Assembly: GCA_900754525.1 (NCBI GenBank) | Contig: CAAEDE010000022.1 | Coordinates: forward strand, 1 to 42,889 | DNA length: 42,889 nt | Source: an uncultured Collinsella sp. | GTDB taxonomy: Bacteria > Actinomycetota > Coriobacteriia > Coriobacteriales > Coriobacteriaceae | Reading direction: 5' to 3' | Shown: piece by piece, positions 15,548 through 23,548 of the stretch | Layout: every line of letters begins with the position of its first letter | How positions within the stretch are numbered: position 1 is the stretch's first letter | Program-made: the position numbers and the translations under genes | Notes under the pieces: model-generated | What the model was told of the DNA's origin: nothing | Databases searched by the model: none | Seen by the model: only the letters and a program-made list of their open reading frames with translations

Positions 15548-16267
15548 ATGATTCCCAAATACGAGGCGATAGCTGCAGATATCCGTCGAAGCATCGAGGA
15601 CGGCTCCCTTAAGCCGGGCGACAAACTGCCCACCGTCGTAGAGTTTTGCGAGCTGTATAGCGTTTCCAAGATCACCGTCAAGCGCGCGATTGAGCAGATC
15701 ACCGAGGAAGGCCTTATTACCAGCCGGCGCGGATCGGGCACCTACGTCAAGGACACGGCGGGGCTTCCCGGCCAGGTGTTTTTCCAAGGCAAGAACGACC
15801 GTGCCCAAGGCTTTTCGTACGAGCATCGCGGGGAGAAAGTGACCTCGGTGGTCTACGATTTCTCGATCGTCAATCCGCCGGCAGAGGTTGCGACCCAGCT
15901 GGGAATGGCCGAAGACGACTTTGCCTATCACATCGTGCGCGTACGCGAGGTCGATGGTCAGCCCATCGTTATTGAGTACACCTATATGCCACTCGAGCTG
16001 ATTCCGGGTCTTAAGAAAAAAGACCTGTACGCGTCGGTCTACAGCTTCATCCGCGAGCAGTGCGGACTCAAGATCTCGAGTTTCCACCGTACCATTCGCG
16101 CCGTCGCGGCAACTGAGGAAGAGGCTGAGCGCCTGGATACCAAACCCGGCACTCCCCTGCTCGAACTCAACCAGATTGGCTTCTTGGATAGCGGCACCGC
16201 GTTTGAATATTCTATCTCGCACAACGTAGGCGACCGCTTTGAGCTGCACAACGTAACGCTGGCCTAG
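15548..16267 (+). CDS. GntR-family transcriptional regulator, HutC/UTRA subgroup
   Basis: This 239-residue protein has an N-terminal winged helix (residues about 3-70, with SLKPGDKLPTVVEFCELYSV and the wing RRGSGTYV). A C-terminal UTRA ligand-binding domain follows (about 90-235). HutC-type regulators usually repress sugar or amino-sugar uptake genes and respond to phosphosugars. The gene is divergent from the bgl-PTS operon with a 301-bp AT-rich spacer, so it most likely controls that operon and itself. manA follows 72 bp downstream on the same strand. Confidence 0.92.
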   Translation: MIPKYEAIAADIRRSIEDGSLKPGDKLPTVVEFCELYSVSKITVKRAIEQITEEGLITSRRGSGTYVKDTAGLPGQVFFQGKNDRAQGFSYEHRGEKVTSVVYDFSIVNPPAEVATQLGMAEDDFAYHIVRVREVDGQPIVIEYTYMPLELIPGLKKKDLYASVYSFIREQCGLKISSFHRTIRAVAATEEEAERLDTKPGTPLLELNQIGFLDSGTAFEYSISHNVGDRFELHNVTLA

Positions 16268-16339
16268 TTTTGTAATCCGGTGGGTGCTCGTTTTGAGCTG
16301 TCTTACGCGGCACCCGCACAACCTTATGGGAGTATGCAC

Positions 16340-17272
16340 ATGTCCGATTTGATTAAACTCACGCCGATTTTCCACGAGAAGATCTGGGGCGGCCGCCAGC
16401 TCGAAACCGTATTTGGTTACGACATTCCCGAGGGTCCCATCGGTGAGTGTTGGGCTATCTCGGCCCACCCCAACGGCGACTGCCAGATCGCGGAGGGCCC
16501 GTACGCCGGTCACACGCTTTCGTGGCTGTGGGCCGAGCACCGCGAGCTCTTTGGTAACTGCGAGGGCAAGGAGTTCCCGCTGCTCATTAAGATTCTAGAC
16601 GCCAAGGACGACCTTTCGATCCAGATCCATCCCAATGACGAGTACGCCGCCGAGCACGAGAACGGCAGCCTGGGCAAAACCGAGTGCTGGTATGTACTGG
16701 ACTGCGAGCCCGGCGCCACGATCATCGTCGGACAGCGCGCGCACGACCGCGCCGAGGCCGCGCGTATGATCGAGGACGGCCGCTGGGACGACATGCTCAA
16801 CGTGCTGCCGATTCACAAGGGCGACTTTTTCCAGATTGATTCCGGTACCGTCCACGCCATCAAGACCGGCACGCTCATTTTGGAGACGCAGCAGTCGAGC
16901 GACGTGACGTATCGCCTGTACGACTACGACCGTCCCGGCACCGACGGCAAACTGCGTCCCCTGCACATTGAGCAGAGCCTCGACTGCATCGACTTTGATG
17001 CTCAGGCTCCGACCGACGGCACGGTGACCGCGCCCGAGGTCGACGGCGTGACCGAGCTCGAGTCTAACTCCTGCTACACCGTCGATCGCGTGCGCGTCGA
17101 CGGCAGCAAGACCCTCGACCAGCGCTGGCCCTTCATGTGCCTGTCGGTCATCAACGGCGAAGGCACCGTCTGCGGCGACCCCGTCCACAAGGGAAGCCAC
17201 CTGCTGGCCCCGAGCACCGTCAGCTCCATCGACCTCGAAGGCAAGATGGAACTGATTATTAGCCACCTGTAG
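16340..17272 (+). CDS. manA: Mannose-6-phosphate isomerase, type I (short Gram-positive form)
   Basis: This zinc enzyme interconverts mannose-6-P and fructose-6-P, bringing mannose into glycolysis. The 310-residue protein matches the short B. subtilis-like form. Zinc ligands are H97 in IQIHPND, E115 in GKTECWYVLD and H172 in DSGTVHAI. The start at 16340 (MSDLIKLTP) is set by GGGAG 7 bases upstream; an in-frame ATG two codons earlier is too close to that site. Likely cotranscribed with gntR, which hints that the locus may handle mannose-containing sugars too. Confidence 0.93.
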   Translation: MSDLIKLTPIFHEKIWGGRQLETVFGYDIPEGPIGECWAISAHPNGDCQIAEGPYAGHTLSWLWAEHRELFGNCEGKEFPLLIKILDAKDDLSIQIHPNDEYAAEHENGSLGKTECWYVLDCEPGATIIVGQRAHDRAEAARMIEDGRWDDMLNVLPIHKGDFFQIDSGTVHAIKTGTLILETQQSSDVTYRLYDYDRPGTDGKLRPLHIEQSLDCIDFDAQAPTDGTVTAPEVDGVTELESNSCYTVDRVRVDGSKTLDQRWPFMCLSVINGEGTVCGDPVHKGSHLLAPSTVSSIDLEGKMELIISHL

Positions 17273-17315
17273 GTCACTGGTACCCGAGTGCTCGCCGGGA
17301 TGGGCGCGGGGTTTG

Positions 17316-17396
17316 ATCGCCTGCTCGGGCAGTCCTGCTCGCACGGAGAGCACATTAAGTGCTCTCCGTGCGAGCAGGACTGCCCGAGCAGGCGAT
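17316..17396. repeat. Perfect palindrome with 38-bp arms between manA and pcrA
   Basis: Arms 17316-17353 and 17359-17396 are exact reverse complements around a 5-nt loop (ATTAA). Each arm contains CCTGCTCG twice. It lies between two convergent genes but has no T-run on either strand. The length and perfection far exceed those of ordinary terminators in this window. Confidence 0.9.
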
Positions 17397-17429
17397 GTTG
17401 CCCCATACGCCCGCCCAGGTCCGCCGGGA

Positions 17430-20330
17430 TCACGACAGCTTGACGATCGGAGCAAAGCCCTTCATAAGCTTTTTGGTCTGGCCGGTCTTTTCGAATTGGA
17501 CCTCGATCATGTCTCCGACGACCGAGAGCACGGTACCCGTGCCAAAAGTCTTGTGGCTCACGGTATCGCCCGCGGCAAAGTCCTGCGATGCGCTGGCACG
17601 ATCGACCTTGCGCTCCACCGTCGGGGACACCTTGGACGACGGCTTTTTGGCTCGCGGCGCACCCGAACCAAAGGTCGAGGCAACACGGCCGGCATCGGGC
17701 GAAACCCCACGATGGCGCTCGGTCCCGTAGCTGCTGCCGCCAAAGAAATCGTCAAAGCTCGATCCACCACGTGAACCAGAACCGCCGGTCGAGCGCGTAT
17801 GCGAACCAAACACCTTGCCGCCATACATGTCCGAGCCCATACCCGATCCAAAGGTGCCGTGTCGGTCGCCGCGTTTCTCCCAGCCCGTGCCCTCAAAACC
17901 GGCAGAACCGATGCCGCTAAACTCGATATCCTCAAACGGAATCTCGTTGAGGAAGCGCGAGCGCGGGTTGGCAGAGGTCGAGCCGTAGGTGCGACGCGTG
18001 GCCGCATAGGTCAGGAACAGGCGCTTGCGAGCACGCGTGATGGCGACGTAGGCCAAGCGACGCTCCTCCTCGAGCTTGCCCGGATCGTCACTACCGCCAA
18101 AGTCGTGCACGTGCGGGAAGATACCCTCCTCCATGCCGGCCACGAACACCGCCGGGAACTCCAGGCCCTTGGCGGAGTGGATGGTCATCATGGTAATGGC
18201 ATGCGTCTCGCCGGCCAGGGAATCCAAGTCGGAGCGCAGGGCCAGCCACTCCATGAGCGCCGGCAGCGCCTTACAGGTGAGCGGACCGTAGGTGCGCTCG
18301 ATCTCGTCGGCATGCACGGCACCCGCCGGCATCTCCGTCGGCGCGGCATACGCGTTGCCCGCGATGGCGGCGGCCAGGGCATCCTGCGGAGACAGCGCCG
18401 GAGCGGCCAAGCTATCGAGCGGATTGGAGCCCGCGGCGTCACGCGCGCCAACGAGCGCCTCAAACGAGGATACCGGGGCAGATGGCCCCGGTTCGGGCGC
18501 AGGCGCGCTCACCACGACAGGCTCGGGCTCGGCGCTAGCAGGCACATCGGCAACACCGGCAGCGCGCAGCTCTTCCAAGCTCTCGAGCGTACCTTCGATA
18601 TCCTCGTGCGTCTCCTCAAATTCGGCGGCGACGCCCAGGAATTCCTGGATGTTCTCGGCGCGGCTCTCGGACTCCATGGTGCCCTCGGCGCGGAAAGCCT
18701 GCAGTAGGCCCGTCTTATCGACAATCATCTCGACAACGTCCTTGAGCTCGCCGTCCATGCGGCGACCCTCGCGCACCAGCGACACAAAGCTCGACAGGCC
18801 ATTGCGCACCTTGGCGCTAAACATACCGGTCTCGGCGCACGCGATCTCGCAGGCCTGGAAGAACGAGCAGCGGTTGTCGCGCGCCAGCTGCTCGATCTTT
18901 TGGATCGAGGTGGAGCCGATACCACGGCGAGGTGTGTTGATGACGCGCTTGACGCTCATCTCGTCGGCCGGGTTCACGATCATCTTGAGGTAGGCCATGA
19001 CGTCGCGGATCTCGGCACGGTCGAAGAATCGCGTGCCGCCCACAATCTTGTAGGGCACGCCCGCGCGCAGGAACATATCTTCGAGAATACGCGACTGGGC
19101 GTTGGTACGGTAGAACACGGCGATGTCGTCGTAGCTCGTGCCCTTGGAGTGCAGCTTCTCGATCTCACCGGCAATCCAGCGGCCCTCGTCGCGCTCATCG
19201 CTCGCCTGGAAGGCCTGGATCTTCTCGCCATCGCCCTCGGCCGTAAACAGGCGCTTGTCCTTGCGCTGCGAGTTGTGGCGCACCACGGCGTTGGCGGCGC
19301 TCAGGATGTGACCCGTGGAACGATAGTTCTGCTCCAGCTTGACGGTCTTGCAGTTTTTAAAGTCCTTCTCAAAGTCCAAGATGTTGGTGATGTCGGCGCC
19401 ACGCCAGCTATAAATGGACTGGTCATCGTCGCCTACGACCATGAGGTTTTGGTACTTGGCGGCCAGCAGGTTGGCGATCTCGTACTGGACGTGGTTGGTG
19501 TCCTGATACTCGTCGACGCTAATGTAGCGGAAGCGCTCTTGGTACTTATCGAGCACCTCGGGACGGGTGCGCAGCAGCTCGAGCGCGCGCACGAGCAGGT
19601 CGTCGAAGTCCATCGCATTGGCGGCGCGCAGGCGGCGCTCCAGCTCTAGGTAGACCTGCGCGGCCTTTTTGTCGTTGGGGCTATCGGCGCTCTTGAGCAT
19701 GTCCTCGGGGCCGATCATGGCGTTTTTGGCCGAGCTGATCTTGCTGCGGATCATGTTGATGGGGAACTGCTTTTGCTCGATGCCGAGCGCCTGCATAATG
19801 TCACGCACCATGCGCTTTGAGTCATCGTCATCGTAGATGGTGAACTGGCCGGTGTAGCCCAGCAGGTCGGCGTCCTCGCGCAGCATGCGCACACACATGG
19901 CATGGAAGGTGCACACCCACATACCGCGGGTGCCGCTGGGGATGAGCGCTGCCAGACGCTCGCGCATCTCTGCCGCGGCCTTGTTGGTAAACGTGATGGC
20001 AAGAACCTGCCAAGGCTTAACGCCCAGATCGCCGAGCATATGTGCGATGCGGAAGGTCAAGACGCGGGTCTTGCCCGAGCCGGCGCCGGCGAGCACCAGC
20101 AACGGGCCCTCGGTGGTCAGGACGGCCTCGCGCTGGGCGGGATTAAGGCTGTCGATGTCGACGAGCGGCTTGGCGGGCTTGGGCGACGGCACGGGAGCGT
20201 CGTAGATGTCGAGCGGAACGAGCTCGGGCTCCGGCGCAGCGGGGGCGGTGTATGCATCGAACGGCACGGGTTCCGGCGCGGGCGGAACGGGTACCGTGGC
20301 GTTCTTTTCCCAGGGCAGGGGCTGGGTCAT
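17430..20330 (-). CDS. pcrA: ATP-dependent DNA helicase PcrA/UvrD (superfamily 1A)
   Basis: PcrA unwinds DNA 3' to 5' in repair and in clearing replication obstacles. The 966-residue protein has the Q-motif LNPAQREAV (62-70), Walker A AGAGSGKT (81-88), DEYQD (273-277), GDDDQSIYSWRGA (300-312), EQNYRST (333-339), TIHSAKGLEF (716-725) and VAITRARKRLF. The C-terminus ends in the Tudor-like RNA-polymerase-binding segment (GDTVSHKTFGTGTVL). Two unusual parts are a Pro-rich N-terminal extension of about 55 residues and an Ala/Pro-rich insertion of about 100 residues (roughly 588-690) just before the TIHSAKG motif. The start at 20330 has GAGGAG about 8 bases upstream. It is convergent with manA across a large palindrome. 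Confidence 0.95.
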   Translation of the reverse strand: MTQPLPWEKNATVPVPPAPEPVPFDAYTAPAAPEPELVPLDIYDAPVPSPKPAKPLVDIDSLNPAQREAVLTTEGPLLVLAGAGSGKTRVLTFRIAHMLGDLGVKPWQVLAITFTNKAAAEMRERLAALIPSGTRGMWVCTFHAMCVRMLREDADLLGYTGQFTIYDDDDSKRMVRDIMQALGIEQKQFPINMIRSKISSAKNAMIGPEDMLKSADSPNDKKAAQVYLELERRLRAANAMDFDDLLVRALELLRTRPEVLDKYQERFRYISVDEYQDTNHVQYEIANLLAAKYQNLMVVGDDDQSIYSWRGADITNILDFEKDFKNCKTVKLEQNYRSTGHILSAANAVVRHNSQRKDKRLFTAEGDGEKIQAFQASDERDEGRWIAGEIEKLHSKGTSYDDIAVFYRTNAQSRILEDMFLRAGVPYKIVGGTRFFDRAEIRDVMAYLKMIVNPADEMSVKRVINTPRRGIGSTSIQKIEQLARDNRCSFFQACEIACAETGMFSAKVRNGLSSFVSLVREGRRMDGELKDVVEMIVDKTGLLQAFRAEGTMESESRAENIQEFLGVAAEFEETHEDIEGTLESLEELRAAGVADVPASAEPEPVVVSAPAPEPGPSAPVSSFEALVGARDAAGSNPLDSLAAPALSPQDALAAAIAGNAYAAPTEMPAGAVHADEIERTYGPLTCKALPALMEWLALRSDLDSLAGETHAITMMTIHSAKGLEFPAVFVAGMEEGIFPHVHDFGGSDDPGKLEEERRLAYVAITRARKRLFLTYAATRRTYGSTSANPRSRFLNEIPFEDIEFSGIGSAGFEGTGWEKRGDRHGTFGSGMGSDMYGGKVFGSHTRSTGGSGSRGGSSFDDFFGGSSYGTERHRGVSPDAGRVASTFGSGAPRAKKPSSKVSPTVERKVDRASASQDFAAGDTVSHKTFGTGTVLSVVGDMIEVQFEKTGQTKKLMKGFAPIVKLS

Positions 20331-20510
20331 GGGCGACTCCTCATCTGACGGACGGCGCGCCTGCGGGCGGCGCCATAGTTTGAGCCGTACCAGTATACCG
20401 AGCCGCGCGGACACCGACGCAAATCACACCACGACTCCGTGCGCCACCGTCAGGCCCGCCCCAGCGGATTTGGTGCAATGGAGCCACCGATGTCACGGCA
20501 ACGGCAGCGA

Positions 20511-20610
20511 GCGGCGGCCAGAACGAACAAATTGGCATGAAAAGAGGGCGGCATAGACCTTTTGGTCATGCCACCCTCTTTGAATGACAAGTTGTCGTTC
20601 TGGCCGCCGC
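20511..20610. repeat. Nested inverted repeat between pcrA and uppP, including a terminator
   Basis: An outer perfect 16-bp inverted repeat (20511-20526 with 20595-20610) encloses an inner imperfect stem (20541-20559 with 20564-20581) that starts with AAAGAGGG and ends with CCCTCTTT. The inner hairpin can terminate uppP on the minus strand. The extra outer arms resemble terminal repeats of a small non-autonomous element, or simply a very long terminator stem. Confidence 0.75.
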
Positions 20611-20625
20611 GCAGCGTCAACCAAG

Positions 20626-21606
20626 TTACAGGCCGAGCATAGGCTCCAAGACGAAGAAGTACGCAAGCACCACGATGCCCAGAATGATGCGGTAGACGCC
20701 GAAGCACTTGAAGTCGTGACGGCGGACGAAGCCCATAAGCCACTTGATGGCGATGAGCGAAACCACAAAGGCCACAACGCAGCCCACGCCCAGGATGGCG
20801 ACCTCGTTGGCACCGAACGTACCGCCCTTGATGAAATACTTGACCAGCTTGAGCGCACTCGCGCCAAACATGACAGGGATGGCCAGGAAGAACGTAAACT
20901 TGGACGCCACCGAACGCGTGCAGCCCAAAAGCAGGCCGCCGATGATGGTGGAACCGGAGCGCGACGTGCCCGGAATCAGCGAGAGCACCTGGAAGCATCC
21001 GATGCCCAGTGCGGTCTTCCAACTCAGGTCCTCGAGCGTGGTGATGGAACCAAAGTCCAGATCCTCGTCATCGCCCTCATCCTCAGCGGTAGCCGCGGCG
21101 GGCGCCGCAAAGTGCGCACCGGCGGGACGTCCACCCGACACCACAGCACGCGAACCAAACGAACCGGCAACGGCCATTTCCTCGCGCTTGTTCGCGCGCC
21201 AGTTCTCGATCACGATAAACAGCACGCCGTACACAATGAGCGCCAGCGCCACGACGGGAGCATTGTAGAAATGCTCCTCCATCCAGTCGTTGAGCGGCAG
21301 GCCGATCGCCGCGGCGGGAATGCAGCCGAGCACAATCTTGCCCCACAGCACCCAGGTGTCGCGACGGCCCTCCTTACCCTTGCTGGGCGAGAACGGGTTG
21401 AGCTCATGGAAGAACAGCACACAGACGGCCAGAATGGCGCCGAGCTGAATCACAACCAGGAACATATTCCAGAACGTCTCGCTCACGTTCATCTTGACGA
21501 ACTCGTCCACCAAGATCATGTGACCGGTCGACGAAACAGGCAGCCATTCGGTGATGCCCTCGACCAGGCCCATGAAGGCAGATTTTAGAAGCTCGATGAT
21601 ATCCAA
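20626..21606 (-). CDS. uppP: Undecaprenyl-diphosphatase UppP (BacA type) with an acidic insert
   Basis: UppP is an inner-membrane phosphatase that regenerates undecaprenyl phosphate for cell-wall synthesis and gives bacitracin resistance. The signatures are EGITEWLPVSSTGHM (16-30; acidic E16 and E20, H29) and PGTSRSGST (212-220; R216). The start is taken as TTG 21606 (MDIIELLKSAFMG), which matches the family N-terminus and has AGGGGG 5 bases upstream; a GTG at 21627 is the alternative. At 326 residues it is longer than the usual 265-280. The excess is a hydrophilic Ala/Asp/Glu-rich insert at about 138-188 (AEDEGDDEDLD) between membrane segments. Confidence 0.94.
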   Translation of the reverse strand: MDIIELLKSAFMGLVEGITEWLPVSSTGHMILVDEFVKMNVSETFWNMFLVVIQLGAILAVCVLFFHELNPFSPSKGKEGRRDTWVLWGKIVLGCIPAAAIGLPLNDWMEEHFYNAPVVALALIVYGVLFIVIENWRANKREEMAVAGSFGSRAVVSGGRPAGAHFAAPAAATAEDEGDDEDLDFGSITTLEDLSWKTALGIGCFQVLSLIPGTSRSGSTIIGGLLLGCTRSVASKFTFFLAIPVMFGASALKLVKYFIKGGTFGANEVAILGVGCVVAFVVSLIAIKWLMGFVRRHDFKCFGVYRIILGIVVLAYFFVLEPMLGL

Positions 21607-21853
21607 AGGGACCCCCTCGTTAGACACCCGCCGATATTGTTCTGCGGACGGTGCGGGCGATGTCCCATTATCAACCGTTCGGGCGCGCCTGCGCCTACCC
21701 TTACCAAAAAACTCGTCCGTTCACAGAATTGCGAGCGGTCAAACCCAAATCCTTGGGTATAACTGCAACAAGATAGAGTGTCCGGCGGCCAACGCGCCCG
21801 CGCCCGCCCGATGCACGAGCCCCGCGCCCGTGCGATAGACCAAGGAGGAAACC

Positions 21854-22291
21854 ATGAACGAGGGCTACACCAAGGTATTTGTTTCACTCGACGGTACTGA
21901 GCAGCAGGATTTTGTGCTCGCACGCGCCATCAAGGTCGCCGCGAACAACAGCGCCAAGCTGATAATCGGCCACGTTATCGATTCCACGGCGCTCGAGAGC
22001 GCCGGTTCCTATCCGGTCGATCTGGTCAACGGCCTAGAGGAGGCATTTAAGAACTCCATCGCCAAGCAGCTCGAAGAGGCTAAGGCCAATCCCGACATCC
22101 CCGAGGTCGAGGTCATGATTCGCGCCGGCCGCATTCGCGAGACGCTTAAGGACGAGATGCTCGACGTGGTTAAGCCCGACCTGGTGCTCTGCGGCGCCCG
22201 CGGCCTGTCCTCGATCAAGTATGCGCTGCTGGGTTCGATTTCGACGTTCCTGCTGCGCAATACGGACTGCGACATCTTGGTCGTGAAGTAG
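21854..22291 (+). CDS. Universal stress protein, UspA family
   Basis: This single 145-residue Usp domain begins KVFVSLDGTEQQDFVLARA. It carries the ATP-binding signature near the C-terminus (GARGLSSIKYALLGSISTFLL, then CDILVV). Proteins with this G-2x-G-9x-G(S/T) pattern bind ATP. A strong AAGGAGG precedes the ATG. It is divergent from uppP and followed by a long hairpin and a terminator, so it is probably monocistronic. The stress that induces it cannot be read from the sequence. Confidence 0.93.
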   Translation: MNEGYTKVFVSLDGTEQQDFVLARAIKVAANNSAKLIIGHVIDSTALESAGSYPVDLVNGLEEAFKNSIAKQLEEAKANPDIPEVEVMIRAGRIRETLKDEMLDVVKPDLVLCGARGLSSIKYALLGSISTFLLRNTDCDILVVK

Positions 22292-22304
22292 CGTTGCTCC
22301 CACC

Positions 22305-22397
22305 GGCCGCGGGGCCTGCGGGGTTTCCACGGGCACGTCCTCGCCGCGTTGCGGCTGCGGGATGTGCCCTTAGGAAACCCCTCCCGGCCCCGCGGCC
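22305..22397. repeat. Long imperfect hairpin after the usp gene
   Basis: GGCCGCGGGGCC and GGGGTTTCC on the left pair with GGAAACCCC and GGCCCCGCGGCC on the right. GGGCAC/GTGCCC and GCCGC/GCGGC pair inside. The whole folds as a 93-nt rod. It starts 14 bp after the usp stop and lacks a T-run; the true terminator is at 22433-22472. Confidence 0.75.
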
Positions 22398-22432
22398 TTC
22401 GCAGCCTTACTTCAGCGAGTTGTCTGATTGAA

Positions 22433-22472
22433 AAATAGCGTGCCGCCCCGTTTGGGGCGGCACGTTTTGTTT
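22433..22472. terminator. Bidirectional terminator between usp and the histidine kinase gene
   Basis: A perfect 10-bp stem GTGCCGCCCC/GGGGCGGCAC with a GTTT loop has GTTTTGTTT after it on the plus strand and GCTATTTTT on the minus strand. Confidence 0.9.
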
Positions 22473-22495
22473 GAGGCGGACATCTGCCGTGTGCG

Positions 22496-23539
22496 TTACT
22501 CGAAATATTGGAACTTGTTGGTTGAGAAGGCGAATGTTACGACGAAGCCTTCGCCCGGCTCCGATGCCGCGGTGACGTCGATGCCCATCTTGGAGCACAG
22601 GCGCGCCACCAGGTAGAGGCCGATGCCCGTTGCACGCTTGGTGGTGCGGCCGTTGTCGCCGGTAAAACCCTTCTCGAACACACGCGGCAGGTCGGCCGCG
22701 CTCACGCCGCAGCCGTTGTCCGCAACGGTAAGCTCGATGCGCTCGCTTGCCAGGCCCTCGTCCAGCAACGCGCCCGAAAACACGATCTTCGCGCCGTCCT
22801 CGCACGCATATTTAATGCTGTTCTGAATGAGCTGGCCCAGAATAAACTCGAGCCACTTCTCGTCGGTAAAGACCTCGAAGTCGAGGTTCTCGCACACCGG
22901 GGCCACATGCGCCGCAATGAGCTCGCGCGCGTTGGCTTTAATCGCGCCCGTCACCAAGGTCTTAAGGTCCCAGCGGCGAATCAGGTAGTCGCGTTCCACG
23001 ACTTCCGAGCGCGCGTAGTACAGCGCTTGATCGATATAGCGCTCCACGCGGGCAAGCTCGCGACCGAGGTCATCTACGCGCGACAGATCATCTTCGCTGC
23101 CGTCCAGGTTTTCCAAAATCAGATGGGCTGCCGCCAGAGGCAGCTTGGCCTCGTGGACCCAGCTCTCGATATAGTCGCGACAGTCATCGGTCTGGCGCCT
23201 GCCTTCGGCAACCTCGTCACAAGCGGCTTTGCCCACCCGGCGCAAGACCTCGTACTCGAGCTCGCCCTCGGCATAAGTCGGGCACTGCACCATCTCCTGC
23301 ACCCATGCGGGGCTTTCCAGCTCCTCGGCCGCGCGCTCCAGCTGGTGCAAAAATCGACGACGGCGCGCGTACTCGATCACGATGCCGAGCATGCCAAAGA
23401 TGAAGGACACGCCAACCGCCACGACCACGATGGAAACGGGTGCGCCGGCGACCGTCAGCACAAAGCAGCTCAGCAGCACGCCGCACGTCCACACGGCGAC
23501 GGGAAGCAGCGCATCTTTAAAGAACTTGCCAAACGACAT
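22496..23539 (-). CDS. Sensor histidine kinase, BceS-like (intramembrane-sensing)
   Basis: This 347-residue kinase has two close transmembrane helices (about 12-30 and 35-57) and almost no extracytoplasmic loop, as in BceS/GraS kinases that sense through an ABC transporter. The phosphorylated histidine is H129 in ESWVHEAKLPLAA. The ATPase part has NSIKYA (N-box), DNGCGV (G1), the F-box region VFEKGFTGDNG, and GIGLYLV (G2). It follows the response regulator gene by 9 bp. The expected BceAB-type transporter is not in the flanking DNA. Confidence 0.92.
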   Translation of the reverse strand: MSFGKFFKDALLPVAVWTCGVLLSCFVLTVAGAPVSIVVVAVGVSFIFGMLGIVIEYARRRRFLHQLERAAEELESPAWVQEMVQCPTYAEGELEYEVLRRVGKAACDEVAEGRRQTDDCRDYIESWVHEAKLPLAAAHLILENLDGSEDDLSRVDDLGRELARVERYIDQALYYARSEVVERDYLIRRWDLKTLVTGAIKANARELIAAHVAPVCENLDFEVFTDEKWLEFILGQLIQNSIKYACEDGAKIVFSGALLDEGLASERIELTVADNGCGVSAADLPRVFEKGFTGDNGRTTKRATGIGLYLVARLCSKMGIDVTAASEPGEGFVVTFAFSTNKFQYFE

Positions 23540-23548
23540 AGCCGGCCC

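Noticed and set aside
15247..15741. N-terminal extension of the GH1 enzyme
   Set aside because: It would cross the bgl promoter and overlap gntR; the GH1 domain begins at residue 5 of the shorter form, which has a ribosome site.
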